This document shows positions 19,325 through 28,704 of a DNA stretch of 64,000 nucleotides, piece by piece (positions within the stretch are counted from its first letter, which is position 1; every line of letters starts with the position of its first letter). The translations under genes and the position numbers were made by a program. The DNA is from Engelhardtia mirabilis (GTDB lineage Bacteria; Planctomycetota; UBA1135; GCA-002686595). The stretch covers positions 2,852,001 through 2,916,000 of the forward strand of contig CP036296.1 in NCBI GenBank assembly GCA_007751255.1, in the 5' to 3' direction. The notes beneath the pieces were generated by a model. It saw nothing but the letters and a program-made list of their open reading frames with translations. It was not told the origin of the DNA and made no database searches.

Positions 19325-20266
19325 ATGGCATTCGCACACGAGCTCTCATGGTCCGTCTCCCGCAGCGGCACCTTCGCCACCTGCCGGCGCTCCTACTACC
19401 ACAACTACTACCTGTCCTGGCTGGGCTGGTCGTGGGACGCGCCGCCCCAGCGCAAGCTGGCCTACAAGCTCAAGAAGCTCACGCGCCTGCCCATGTGGGC
19501 CGGGGACTGCCTGCACGAGGCCCTGGCGGCCTGGTTCGAGGAGAAGGCCGGCGGTCGCGAGCGCGACGCCGCCTGGGTCGAGGCCCACGCCCTCAAGGCC
19601 CTGCGCGACGGCTACAAGCAGTCGCGCGACGAGGCCGCCGCCTGGGAGAAGCGCCCGGCGAAGAACATCCGCCTGGCCGAGCACTACTACGGCGAGCCCA
19701 GCGTCGACGAGTCCAACGACAACGCCAAGGAGTACGGCACCCGCTACGTCGAGCGCATCCGCGAGGGCACCCGCGCCTTCTTCGAGGCCCCCGAGCTCGA
19801 GCGCGTGCGCGCCGCCTCGCCCGAGGACTACCTGGCCTGCGAGGAGCTCGGCACCATCGAGCTGAACGGGACCAAGGTCTTCGCCATCCCCGACTTCGCC
19901 TTCCGCGAGGGCGACGACGTCTGGATCTACGACTGGAAGACGGGTTCGCCGCGCGAGCAGGACCTGTTCCAGCTCGCCATGTACTGCCTCTACGCCGAGC
20001 AGAAGTGGGGCGTGGATCCCTCGGCGGTGCGCTGCGTCGACGCCTACCTACCCAGCGGCCAGTACGTGGAGAAGACCTTCACGATCGCCGACCTCGACGC
20101 GACCCTCGCCCGCGCCACCGAGTCCATGGCCGCCATGCGCGCCGTCCACTTCGACGCCGACGCCGGCATGGGCGACCCCGCCGACTTCCCCCAGATCCCG
20201 GCGGACTCTCCCGAGGCCCGCGAATGCCGCACCTGCCACTTCCGGGAGTTGTGCGACCGGGTGTGA
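19325..20266 (+). CDS. RecB/Cas4-like PD-(D/E)XK nuclease with probable 4Fe-4S cluster
   Basis: 313 residues, 45 bp after spoVR and likely in the same operon. Nuclease motifs: GDCLHEALAAWF (the helix with His typical of RecB-type nucleases), motif II FAIPDFAF (Asp), motif III WIYDWKTG (DxK) and the following QLAMYCLYA helix. Cys20 (TCRRSYY) plus Cys301, Cys304 and Cys310 (CRTCHFRELC, C-x2-C-x5-C) reproduce the arrangement that holds an iron-sulfur cluster in AddB and Cas4. DNA end-processing or exonuclease activity is expected. No cas genes are nearby. Its position behind a PrkA-YeaH-SpoVR module is unusual. Confidence 0.85.
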   Translation: MAFAHELSWSVSRSGTFATCRRSYYHNYYLSWLGWSWDAPPQRKLAYKLKKLTRLPMWAGDCLHEALAAWFEEKAGGRERDAAWVEAHALKALRDGYKQSRDEAAAWEKRPAKNIRLAEHYYGEPSVDESNDNAKEYGTRYVERIREGTRAFFEAPELERVRAASPEDYLACEELGTIELNGTKVFAIPDFAFREGDDVWIYDWKTGSPREQDLFQLAMYCLYAEQKWGVDPSAVRCVDAYLPSGQYVEKTFTIADLDATLARATESMAAMRAVHFDADAGMGDPADFPQIPADSPEARECRTCHFRELCDRV

Positions 20267-20274
20267 GCGAGGCC

Positions 20275-21114
20275 ATGGCTGCGACGCCCGCCGCTCCTTG
20301 CCTCAACTGCGGTCAGTCCCTGCACGGCGTGTTCTGCAGCCAGTGCGGCTAGGCGGCCTCCGTGGGTCGTCCGTCCCTGGCCTCCTGGCTGTGGGAGGTC
20401 CTTTGCGCGGTCTTCTCCCTGGAGTCGCGACTGCCCCGGACCGTCGTGGGTCTGACCCTCGATCCCGGCGGCTTCGCCCGGGCCCATGCGGCCGGCCGTC
20501 GGGTGGTCTCGGTCGCACCCCTGCACTACGCCTTGGCCACGAGTGGCCTGTGGTTTCTGGCGATCGCCTTCGTTCACCCCGGCGGCACAGATTCACTCGA
20601 CGCCGACCAGGGTGAGCTGGTCGAGTTCATCGTCAGCCATGGTCAAGCGCTGAACCTCGTGCTCTTGCCGGTGATCGCCGGCGCCTTCCAGCTCTGCTTC
20701 CTGGGCACGCGCACCCGCTACGTCGAGCACCTGTGGCTGACCCTGTACTTCGCCGGCCACATCTTCCTCTGGCGCGCGCTGCTCGTCTTGGCTGCCGGCC
20801 TCGCCGGCGGTCCGGAAGAGCTCTTCGTCCTCGCCGACCAGATCGTGTTCCTGGTCTACCTTTGTTGGGCCCTGTGGGGCTTCCACTCGGGCACGTCAGG
20901 TCGGGTCAGCCGCGCGATCCGCATCGTCGCGAGCATCCTCTGCGTGTCGGTCGTCTCGGGGCTCGCGACGGCCCTCGTGCTGGGCTTGATGGGCATCGAC
21001 CCGCTTGACCTCGGCGCCGATTCCGGCGCGCCGGCGCTCGGAGGAGCCGCCAACTCCACGCCAGCGCCGACCGCCGCCGGTCCGATCAACTCGGGCGCGA
21101 CCGGCGCGCGTTGA
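20275..21114 (+). pseudogene. DUF3667-type membrane protein interrupted by an in-frame TAG
   Basis: From ATG 20275 the frame reads MAATPAAPCLNCGQSLHGVF, then CSQCG, then TAG at 20350-20352. It then continues open in the same frame to 21114 (WLWEVLCAVFSLESRLPRTV ... GRRVVSVAPLHYALATSGLW, then several membrane helices). DUF3667 proteins start with a CxxCG...CxxCGQ zinc ribbon and continue into exactly this kind of Tl-x-L-x-dPG...GrR region. The TAG stands where the conserved Gln (CAG) of CGQ is expected, so a single C-to-T change explains it. A restart at GTG 20362 would give a 250-residue protein without the ribbon. Options are a recent pseudogene, a ribbon-less protein, amber read-through or a sequencing error. 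Its last 29 bp overlap the convergent OPT gene. Confidence 0.65.
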
Positions 21115-23023
21115 ACCAGATCAGGCCGCCGATCAGCGCGATGCCGAGCGCGGCGAGGCACTGACCGACGATCTCAGCCGCGCTCGCAACACGTGTCGCA
21201 ATCAACTCGGGCGCCATGTCCGGCGACACGCTGCTGATGAGCGCTCCGACGGTCGCGCCCAGGCCGTGCTCGGTCCACGCGGCCGGGTCCAATCCGGGTG
21301 CGGCGAGCAGGACGATGCCGAGCAGCAGCTCGAACGCGGCGGCGCCGGTGATCAGGCCCGCGGCGGTCAGGATCGCTCGGCCCTGGGGGGCGCCCGACTC
21401 GCTCGTTCCGCCGCCGCTGCCGAGCAGGCGGAAGATGGCTCCGATCAGGATGCCGACGCCGAGGACCGCGGGCAGGTAGATGCCCACGGCCAGGGCCATG
21501 GCCGGCAACTGCAGGCCGCGGCGGGCGCCGAGGATCTCGCCCAGCACCGCGACGAGCCCGAGCCCGATGCCGATCGCGATCGGGTACCAGGGCAGGTCGC
21601 GCTCCAGCAGCAGACCGTCGACCAGGGTCGCGAACATGGCGCCCTGGGGGGCGGGCAGGTCGGCGCTCCCGAGTTGGTAGGCCTCGTGGGCGACGTAGAT
21701 GGCGAAGGGCACGGCGAGGGCTCCGGCCAAGAGGCCGAGGCCCTGGGCGAGCAGGCCGTCCTTCACCGGCAGGCCGCAGAGCTGCAGGGTCTTGTAGTCC
21801 TGGCTCGAGTCGTTGGCGGTAGCGACCGCCACGCACGCTGCGACGAGCAGGGGCGTGATCAACGTCACGTCGACCAGCGACCGGCGCCCGACGAACAACG
21901 CCGTCGCGCACAGCACGAGCGTCGTGACGAAGACCGTCCCCGAGACCGGCGAGGCGGAGCTGCCGATCTGCAGCGAGAGCAGCGCGCCGAGGGTCACCAT
22001 CACCGCCGCGCAGGCGAGGACGGCCGCGCCCATGCTCAAGCTGAAGGGCGTCGGGCCGTCCACGGCGAAGAGCCAGCCCACGACCATCGTCACGCCCAGG
22101 GCGGTGCAGGCGCCCAGGGCCACGCGCCAGTTGCGGGGCAGGTCGATCGAGCCTTCGCCCGGCGCGGGGTCGTACTTGGGCCGCTTGTCCCGCCCGACCT
22201 CCGCGAAGCGCGCCAGGGACCACAGCACGGCCACGGTCATCGCCCCGCCGCCGACCCAGCGCATGGTGTTGGCGGGGAACTGCGCCGCCCAGGCCGAGTC
22301 CGCCTCGATTGCACCCAAGGCCGCGTTGCCGAGCAGGTTCACGAAGCTGCCGCCGAAGACCAACAGGGCCACCGACGCACTGAGCAGCGCGCCGATGCCC
22401 AGGTAGATCGGGTTGAAGGGCAGGTCCAGGTTCACCGGCCCCGGGTCCTCCGCGTCGCGGGGGGGCCAGATCCGCAGGCTCTCGCGGGCCAGGTCGAGGC
22501 GCACCAGGAAGGGCGCGATGAAGCCGAACAGGGCCGAGAGGCCCAGGGACGCGGCCAGGGGCGGGCGCTCGGACTTGGCCGAGGCCGCCGCCGTGATCAG
22601 GGTCGTGCAGGCGTGGGCCTCGGGCGCCGGCAGGCTCGGGTCGCCGAGGAACTTGCGCGTGCCCAGGCCCACGAAGCCGAAGCCGATCAGGGCTCCGGCC
22701 AGGTTCATCCAGATCAGCGTCGGGATGTCGATCGGCGGGGCCTCGAGGCCGCGCTGCTCGAACAGGATCGGCACCAGGGGCACGGTGAAGCAGGCGCCCA
22801 CGGCGACCGCCATGCCGGCCGAGCCGGCCACCTGGGCGATGTTCAGGAAGCGCCGCCCGCCGCCCTGGCCCACGCGCCGGGCGAACAGGCCCCAGGCGAA
22901 GAGCACCACCAGGGGGCTGACGCCGGGAAAGATGCCCGCCTTGAGGCCGGCGATGGTCAGGGTGCCGGAGAGCACCAGGGCGATCAGGAGCCCGAGGGCC
23001 AGGGGCAGGCGGTCGGCGGCCAT
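21086..23023 (-). CDS. OPT-family oligopeptide/metal-chelate transporter
   Basis: A 645-residue polytopic inner-membrane protein with about 14-16 hydrophobic segments. Its opening segment LPLALGLLIALVLSGTLTIAGLKAGIFPGVSPLV and the AQVAGSAGMAVAVGACFTVP block fit the OPT superfamily. Loops such as NDSSQDYKTLQLCGLPVKDG and APQGAMFATLVDGLLL (with VGALIS near the end) are characteristic of the prokaryotic OPT branch. OPT proteins import small peptides or peptide-like metal chelates with protons; the substrate cannot be read from sequence. ATG at 23023. Its 3' end overlaps the convergent DUF3667 gene by 29 bp. Confidence 0.88.
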   Translation of the reverse strand: MAADRLPLALGLLIALVLSGTLTIAGLKAGIFPGVSPLVVLFAWGLFARRVGQGGGRRFLNIAQVAGSAGMAVAVGACFTVPLVPILFEQRGLEAPPIDIPTLIWMNLAGALIGFGFVGLGTRKFLGDPSLPAPEAHACTTLITAAASAKSERPPLAASLGLSALFGFIAPFLVRLDLARESLRIWPPRDAEDPGPVNLDLPFNPIYLGIGALLSASVALLVFGGSFVNLLGNAALGAIEADSAWAAQFPANTMRWVGGGAMTVAVLWSLARFAEVGRDKRPKYDPAPGEGSIDLPRNWRVALGACTALGVTMVVGWLFAVDGPTPFSLSMGAAVLACAAVMVTLGALLSLQIGSSASPVSGTVFVTTLVLCATALFVGRRSLVDVTLITPLLVAACVAVATANDSSQDYKTLQLCGLPVKDGLLAQGLGLLAGALAVPFAIYVAHEAYQLGSADLPAPQGAMFATLVDGLLLERDLPWYPIAIGIGLGLVAVLGEILGARRGLQLPAMALAVGIYLPAVLGVGILIGAIFRLLGSGGGTSESGAPQGRAILTAAGLITGAAAFELLLGIVLLAAPGLDPAAWTEHGLGATVGALISSVSPDMAPELIATRVASAAEIVGQCLAALGIALIGGLIWFNARRSRPS

Positions 23024-23336
23024 GGGGGGGAGATTAGCCGGCAGCGGTCGTCGGGATCCACGGCCAGTGCGCCGGACCGGCGGTCACCCATCGCTCGCGA
23101 GCGGCGGCGCGCGGACCGAGAGGTCCTCGGTGGGGCGCTCCTCGCTGCGCGGCCAACGGACCAGGCCGCCGCGATACCGCGGATCCCGTGACGCGCGGCC
23201 CGGGGCCGCCGATCGAGTGGGGGACCGTATCCGGACCCCGGCGGCGGTCGGCCGCGAAGGCAATCGACCCCCCTCGGTCGAAAAGACTGGGCCGCGCCCG
23301 CGTAGAAAGTCGCAAGCTGCACCCGCCCCCCCGCCC
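23024..23336. other. Divergent intergenic region (OPT / glycosyltransferase cluster)
   Basis: 313 bp between divergently transcribed genes; it must hold both promoters. Open frames through it are Arg/Pro-rich and look like composition artefacts. No operator, hairpin or RNA gene stands out. Confidence 0.35.
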
Positions 23337-24311
23337 ATGCCCGCCCCCCTCGTCTCCATCGTCCTGCCGACCCTCAATGGTCGCGCGGACCTCGAACGCC
23401 TGCTGCCGCGCCTGGCGGAGCAGGAGCTGGAGGGCGGCTTCGAGCTCCTGGCAGTGGACTCGTCGTCCAGCGACGGCAGCGTCGAGCTGCTCGAGCAGGC
23501 CGGCGCCGACGTGCGCCGCATCCGCCGCGAGGACTTCTCCCACGGCGGCACCCGCACCGAGCGCGCCGCCGACGCCAAGGGCGAGTTCCTGGTCTTCCTG
23601 AGCCAGGACGCCCTGCCCTCGGACTCCCACTTCCTCGCGCGGCTGATCGAGCCCTTCGCCGATCCGCGGGTGGCCGGGGCCTACGCCCGCGTGCTACCAA
23701 ACCCCGGCGACGACCTGCTCACCGCGCGCACGGTGTTGGACCTGCCCGAGGCCTCGCCCGAGCCCGGCGTGCGCGATCTCGACCAGGTCGCGGGCCTGTG
23801 GGAGCTGCCGCCGATCCAGCGCGTGGCCCACATCCGCTTCAACAACGTGGCGAGCGCGATCCGTCGCTCGGCCTTCGCAGAGATCCCGTTCCCCACGATC
23901 GACTTCGGCGAGGACGTGGCCTGGGCCGCCCGCGCCCTGACCAGCGGCTGGCGCCTGGCCTACGCGCCGGCGGCGGTGGCCTACCACGCCCACCGCTACT
24001 CCGCCCGCAAGGCCTTCGCGCGCTACCGCCAGGACGCGCGCTTCCACCGCGCCGCCCACGACTGGGCCATGCGCCCGACCCTGGGCTCGGCGGCGCGGGG
24101 CTGGTGCTTCGAGCTGGCCTCGGACCTGCGCGAGGTGCGGCGCGCCGGGGTCCTGCGGCACCTGGGCGACCTCCTGCGCGCGCCGGTCCTGCGCGGCGCC
24201 CAGATCCTCGGTCAGTACGTCGGCAGTCGCGGAACAGGTGGACGGCTGCGGCCGCCGATGCCGATAACGATCCCGCCCGGTCCGACCGCGGCCGAGGATC
24301 TGCGCGCCTGA
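23337..24311 (+). CDS. Glycosyltransferase family 2 (rhamnosyltransferase-like)
   Basis: 324 residues. The GT-A core begins at once: PLVSIVLPTLNGRADLERLL, then LLAVDSSSSDGSVELLEQAG (nucleotide-sugar DxS), FSHGGTRTERAADAKGEFLVFLSQDALP (a DxD-like position in SQDA) and IPFPTIDFGEDVAWAARAL (ED acceptor-site motif). RFNNVASAIRRSAF is shared with the first domain of the next gene, so the two are paralogues. Cytoplasmic, probably building an extracellular polysaccharide or O-antigen. ATG at 23337 selected because the domain starts there; a much longer upstream open frame is a composition artefact. First of four transferase genes in line. Confidence 0.9.
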   Translation: MPAPLVSIVLPTLNGRADLERLLPRLAEQELEGGFELLAVDSSSSDGSVELLEQAGADVRRIRREDFSHGGTRTERAADAKGEFLVFLSQDALPSDSHFLARLIEPFADPRVAGAYARVLPNPGDDLLTARTVLDLPEASPEPGVRDLDQVAGLWELPPIQRVAHIRFNNVASAIRRSAFAEIPFPTIDFGEDVAWAARALTSGWRLAYAPAAVAYHAHRYSARKAFARYRQDARFHRAAHDWAMRPTLGSAARGWCFELASDLREVRRAGVLRHLGDLLRAPVLRGAQILGQYVGSRGTGGRLRPPMPITIPPGPTAAEDLRA

Positions 24312-24404
24312 GTCGGCGGGTCTTCGCACGCCCAGGGCCGCCCGGGGCCGCGACATCGGCCCGCGGGCCCCGTATCCTGGCCCCCCCGAGGACCCCCCCG
24401 ACCC

Positions 24405-27194
24405 TTGACGTCCCAACCCCGAAGCGGCGGCGAAGTGCTGCCGGCGGCCACCAGGCCCCTGCGCTCCGTGTCCGTCCTGATGCCCACCTGGCAGGGGGCG
24501 GAGTTCCTGGAGCGGGTGCTGGGCGTCCTGGCGCGGCAGGATCTGGAGCTGGACTGGGACTTCCTGGCCATCGATTCGGGCTCCTCCGACGGCACGCTCG
24601 AGATCCTCCAGCGCGCGCGGGCCCGCTTCCCGGTGCCGCTCGAGGTCGAGCGCATCCACCAGGAGGAGTTCGACCACGGCGACACGCGGAACCTCTTGGC
24701 GGCGCGCTCGCGGGGCGACCTCTTGGTCTACCTGACCCAGGACGCGATCCCGGTGGGGGACGACTGGCTGACCCGCGTGGTGGCCAATTTCGCCGACCCC
24801 CAGGTGGCCGCGGTCACCTGCCGCAACGTGCCGCGGCCCGACTGCGACGACGTCACGCGGGTGGTCAGCGCCACCGACCCGGGCTATTCCGACCAGCGCC
24901 GCGAGACGCGCCTGCCGCCCTGGGAGGAGTACCTGGCCATGACGCCGGAGGCGCGGCGGCAGCTGTGCCTGTTCAACGACGTGGCCTCGGCCATTCGCCG
25001 CGAGCTGTGGGAGCTGCACCCCTTCCCGCGCACCAGCTTCGGCGAGGACATGCTGATGGCGCGGGCCCTGCTCGAGGCCGGCTACACGGTGGTCTACGAC
25101 GCCGACGCCGTGGTGGAGCACAGCCACGACTACACCCCGGCGGAGTCGAGGTCGCGGGCTGTGATCGACGGGCGCTTCAACGTCGAGTGGCTCGACCGCC
25201 TCTGCATCCCGACGGTGCAGCTCGGTCGCGCGGTGGCCAAGCGCGCTGCGGCAGCCGACGCGGAGACGATCCGCGAGCTGGGCTTCGAGGGCACTCGCGC
25301 GCGCGAGCTGCAGCGCGAGGCCGCGGCCCTGCGCGATGCGACCTTCGACGGACTCTACGAGGGCGGTCAGAAGTCGCGCGGCCGGCGCGAGAAGTCGCGG
25401 CTCTTGAAGAGCGCGCACTTGAACGTGCTGCTCGTGGTGCACGGCTTCCCGCCCGACACCTGGGCCGGCACCGAGATCTACACCCTGACCCTGGCCAAGG
25501 CCCTGGTCGAGCGCGGGCATCGCGTCACCGTGCTCGCGCGGGTGCCGGACGGGCGCAGCGAGGCGCAGGGCGGCGCGCCCGAGTTCTCCGTGGTCGAGCG
25601 CGAGTTCGAGGGCCTGCGCGTGCTGGCCCTGACCCACCGCTTGCAGCACCGCAACCTGGCCGACAGCTACTCGCGCGAGCAGATAGAGTCGGCCTTCCGC
25701 AAGGTGCTGATCGACGAGCAGCCGGACCTGGTGCACTTCCAGCACCTGATCCACCTCTCGGCCAAACTCGTCGGCATCGCCAAGGAGCTCGGCTTCCCGA
25801 CCATCGTCCACTGCCACGACTACTGGGCCGTGTGCGCACGGGTGCAGTTGATCCGGCCCGACGGCGAGCGCTGCGAAGAGAACATGGGCGCCGGCTGCCT
25901 GCTCTGCGTCAAGGAGCGGCACCTGGACCAGATTCCGCGCATGAAGCGCCTGGGGCGCGTCTTCGGCGGGGCCCTGGACGCCTTCGCGGAGCGCGCCACC
26001 CGCGGCAAGCTGGGGGACCGCTCCCTGCGCCGTTGGGAGGGCTACCAGGACCTGCGTCGGCGGCCCGAGGTGGTGCTCGGCGCCTACGCCTGTGCGGACC
26101 TGTTGGTCTCGCCGAGTCGGTTCCTGCGCGCCAAGCTGCTCGAGACCGGCGCCTTCGACAAGGATCGCTTCGTCTACAGCGACAACGGCCTACGCACGGA
26201 CCACGTCGAGGCCCTGAAGAAGCAGCCCGATCCCCAGGGGCGCGTGCGCTTCGGCTTCGTCGGGACGCTGGTCTGGTACAAGGGCGGCGAGACGCTGGTG
26301 CGGGCCATGTCGCACCTCTCTGGCGCGGCCGCGACCCTCAACGTCTACGGCGGCTTCGACCCCGAGCACGACGAGCACCACGCCCAGCTCCAGGCCCTGG
26401 CCGGCGACAACGTCCACTTCCACGGGCGCTTCGACAACTCGAAGTTGAGCGAGGTCTACGCCGAGATCGACGTGCTGATCGTGCCCTCGGTGTGGTTCGA
26501 GAACTCGCCGATCACGATCCACGAGGCCTTCCTGACCAAGACGCCGGTGATCGCCAGCGACATCGGCGGAATGGCCGAGTACGTGCGCGACGGGGTCGAC
26601 GGGCTGCACTTCAAGACCGGCGACGACGTGGACCTGGCGCGCATCATGCGGCGCTTCGTCGACGAGCCCGGCCTGGCCGGCCAGCTCTCGGGCGACTGGA
26701 TGCGGATCAAGACCATCGCCGAGAACGCAGCTGAGACCGAGTTCCGTTACCGGGCCCTGGTGGCCGGGCGGGATCGCTCCAAGGCGGCGGTGGTGGCCGA
26801 GTACGTGGGCATCGAAGCGGCCAAGCGCATCGGGCCCGTGGACCAGCAGGGCACCGACATGCTGCTGCTCCGTCCCGGCGGCGCGGCGGTGCTCTTCGAC
26901 CTACCCGTGCGTCGCCCGGGGCGACACGAGGTGACGGTGCAGATCTACGCCCTGGCGGCGGAGAAGGACACGCAGCTCGGTGGACGCCTGCTGGCCGGCG
27001 AGCGGCAGTTCGGCGACATCGAGCCCTTCGTGGCCGAGGGCGACACGGACTTCCTGCGCAGCTTCAGCTTCGAGGTCGAGCTCGAGGGGCCGCAGACCCT
27101 GCGGATCGATGGAGCACGGGGCCACGGGGTGCCGGACTGCTTCCTGCGGCTCGCGACCGTGACCGTGCGGGAGCTCGATGGAGAGCGCGTCTGA
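24405..27194 (+). CDS. Fused GT2-GT4 bifunctional glycosyltransferase with C-terminal beta domain
   Basis: 929 residues with three parts. Residues about 20-290 are a GT2 domain (VSVLMPTWQGAEFLERVL, IDSGSSDGTLEIL, FDHGDTRNLLAARSRGDLLV, TQDAIP, FGEDMLMARAL). Residues about 345-780 are a GT4/GT-B domain (LNVLLVVHGFPPDTWAGTEIYT, HFQHLIHLSAK, HDYWAVC, GFVGTLVWYKGGETLVRAM and the donor loop ENSPITIHEAFLTKTPVIAS). A beta-rich tail at about 815-925 (GGAAVLFDLPVRRPGRHEVT) resembles a carbohydrate-binding or jelly-roll module. The GT4 part has a Cys cluster (CEENMGAGCLLC) of the type seen in related transferases. TTG start at 24405; a later start cannot be excluded. Overlaps the next gene by TGATG. Confidence 0.9.
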   Translation: MTSQPRSGGEVLPAATRPLRSVSVLMPTWQGAEFLERVLGVLARQDLELDWDFLAIDSGSSDGTLEILQRARARFPVPLEVERIHQEEFDHGDTRNLLAARSRGDLLVYLTQDAIPVGDDWLTRVVANFADPQVAAVTCRNVPRPDCDDVTRVVSATDPGYSDQRRETRLPPWEEYLAMTPEARRQLCLFNDVASAIRRELWELHPFPRTSFGEDMLMARALLEAGYTVVYDADAVVEHSHDYTPAESRSRAVIDGRFNVEWLDRLCIPTVQLGRAVAKRAAAADAETIRELGFEGTRARELQREAAALRDATFDGLYEGGQKSRGRREKSRLLKSAHLNVLLVVHGFPPDTWAGTEIYTLTLAKALVERGHRVTVLARVPDGRSEAQGGAPEFSVVEREFEGLRVLALTHRLQHRNLADSYSREQIESAFRKVLIDEQPDLVHFQHLIHLSAKLVGIAKELGFPTIVHCHDYWAVCARVQLIRPDGERCEENMGAGCLLCVKERHLDQIPRMKRLGRVFGGALDAFAERATRGKLGDRSLRRWEGYQDLRRRPEVVLGAYACADLLVSPSRFLRAKLLETGAFDKDRFVYSDNGLRTDHVEALKKQPDPQGRVRFGFVGTLVWYKGGETLVRAMSHLSGAAATLNVYGGFDPEHDEHHAQLQALAGDNVHFHGRFDNSKLSEVYAEIDVLIVPSVWFENSPITIHEAFLTKTPVIASDIGGMAEYVRDGVDGLHFKTGDDVDLARIMRRFVDEPGLAGQLSGDWMRIKTIAENAAETEFRYRALVAGRDRSKAAVVAEYVGIEAAKRIGPVDQQGTDMLLLRPGGAAVLFDLPVRRPGRHEVTVQIYALAAEKDTQLGGRLLAGERQFGDIEPFVAEGDTDFLRSFSFEVELEGPQTLRIDGARGHGVPDCFLRLATVTVRELDGERV

Positions 27195-28600
27195 TGGGTA
27201 AGGGACGCGGAAAGCACGGGGCCGGAAAGCGCGGCGGGAACAAGGCCGGCGCGGACAAGAGCCGTGCCGACAAGGACGGCACGAGCGAGGCCCGGGCTGT
27301 GAAGCGCGGTTCACAGACGGGCGATTCAGGCAAGGTGAAGGGCGGCGCCGCTTCGAAGGCTTCCTTCCCGGCCAAGTCCTTGACCACGGTCCTCGACCCC
27401 GGTCCGCCCCTCTCCGACGGCGACCTGCCCAAGGTCGCCATTGTGATCCTCAACTACAACGGCCTGCACCACCTCGAAGGCTGCTTCGAGAGCCTGCGCG
27501 CCATGGACTACCCGCGCGAGCTGGTCGAGGTCGTGCTGGTGGACAACGGCTCGTCCGACGACAGCGTCGAGACCGTGCGCCGACGCTGGCCCTGGGTCAA
27601 CCTCGTGGCCAACCCGCGCAACGTGGGCTTCTCAGCCGGTTGCAACCAGGGCGCCCAGGCGGCCGACGACCCGGCGCTGTACGTCTTCCTGAACAACGAC
27701 ATGCGCGTGGAGCCGACCTGGTTGCGCGAGCTGGTCGGTCCGGTGGTGCGCGGCGAGTGCGTGGCGGCCACGGCCAAGATGCTGTCCTGGGACGGCAAGT
27801 TGATGAACTCCGCCGGCGGGGGCATGAACTTCCACGGCATCGGCATCCAGAAGGGCTACTTGGTCAAGCCCGGGCCGGAGCACGACGTGCCCACGCGGAC
27901 CCTCTTCGCCTGCGGGGGAGCCATGGCCGTGGATGCCGACGTCTTTCGCGAAGTGGGCGGCTTCGACGAGGAATTCTTCGCCTACTACGAGGACGTCGAC
28001 CTGGGCTGGCGCATGTGGGTCCAGGGGCACGAGGTGCACTACGCGCCGCGCGCCGTGTGCTACCACCACCACTCGAGCACCTCGCGCACCTTCCCGATCG
28101 AGACCGTGCGCCTGTTGCAGACGCGCAACCCGGTCCTGGCCTGCTTCAAGAACTACGACGACGACCACCTGCGCCAGGTCATGCCGGCCATGTTCGGTCT
28201 GTTCCTGCGACGCATGCTGGTGGTGGCCGGGATCGAGGACTCCGGGCCCTACCGCATCGAGCGGGCCGAGCCGCGCTCCCACGGGGTGGTCGGCCGGTTG
28301 TTCGACCGCGCCCGCCACGCAGTCCAGGACACCCAGGGCGTGCGGCGGGTCTGCGCGGCGGACCTGATCGGCATCAACGACTTCCTGGGCAACTGGGACC
28401 ACTGGATGGCCCGGCGTACCGAGGTCCAGGCCAAGCGCCGCCGGCCGGACGCCGAGATCTTCACTCTGTTCCACAAGCCGGGCTGGTGTATCGAGGACGA
28501 GCCGGGCTACCGCCAGCTCCACGAGGGGCTGGCGCAGTTCATGGGCCTCGACCGCCTGTTCGACGGCCTCGAGGCCGAAGGTGCCGAGCCGCACCGCTGA
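27194..28600 (+). CDS. Glycosyltransferase family 2 (WbbL-like) with basic N-terminal extension
   Basis: 468 residues. The first ~75 are Lys/Arg/Gly-rich and look disordered (GKGRGKHGAGKRGGNKAG...). The GT2 domain starts at KVAIVILNYNGLHHLEGCFE and includes VVLVDNGSSDDSVETV, NPRNVGFSAGCNQGAQ, YVFLNNDMRVEPTWL (DxD-like NND), ACGGAMAVDADVFREVGGFD and FFAYYEDVDLGWRMW (ED..W), the WbbL/rhamnosyltransferase signature. A long C-terminal helical region follows. The ATG at 27194 overlaps the stop of the preceding gene, indicating translational coupling. Confidence 0.9.
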   Translation: MGKGRGKHGAGKRGGNKAGADKSRADKDGTSEARAVKRGSQTGDSGKVKGGAASKASFPAKSLTTVLDPGPPLSDGDLPKVAIVILNYNGLHHLEGCFESLRAMDYPRELVEVVLVDNGSSDDSVETVRRRWPWVNLVANPRNVGFSAGCNQGAQAADDPALYVFLNNDMRVEPTWLRELVGPVVRGECVAATAKMLSWDGKLMNSAGGGMNFHGIGIQKGYLVKPGPEHDVPTRTLFACGGAMAVDADVFREVGGFDEEFFAYYEDVDLGWRMWVQGHEVHYAPRAVCYHHHSSTSRTFPIETVRLLQTRNPVLACFKNYDDDHLRQVMPAMFGLFLRRMLVVAGIEDSGPYRIERAEPRSHGVVGRLFDRARHAVQDTQGVRRVCAADLIGINDFLGNWDHWMARRTEVQAKRRRPDAEIFTLFHKPGWCIEDEPGYRQLHEGLAQFMGLDRLFDGLEAEGAEPHR

Positions 28601-28704
28601 TTCAGCTGTCCGTCACCGCCGAAATCGAATCCAGGATCGATCCGCGCCGGCCGGAACACCGATACTGCCCGCCCCCCGAAGGCCCCGCTGCCCCCGCCCA
28701 AGAC

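Noticed and set aside
22413-23336. Long N-terminal extension of the first glycosyltransferase
   Set aside because: It lies antisense to the OPT transporter and is Arg/Pro-rich; the GT2 domain begins at ATG 23337.
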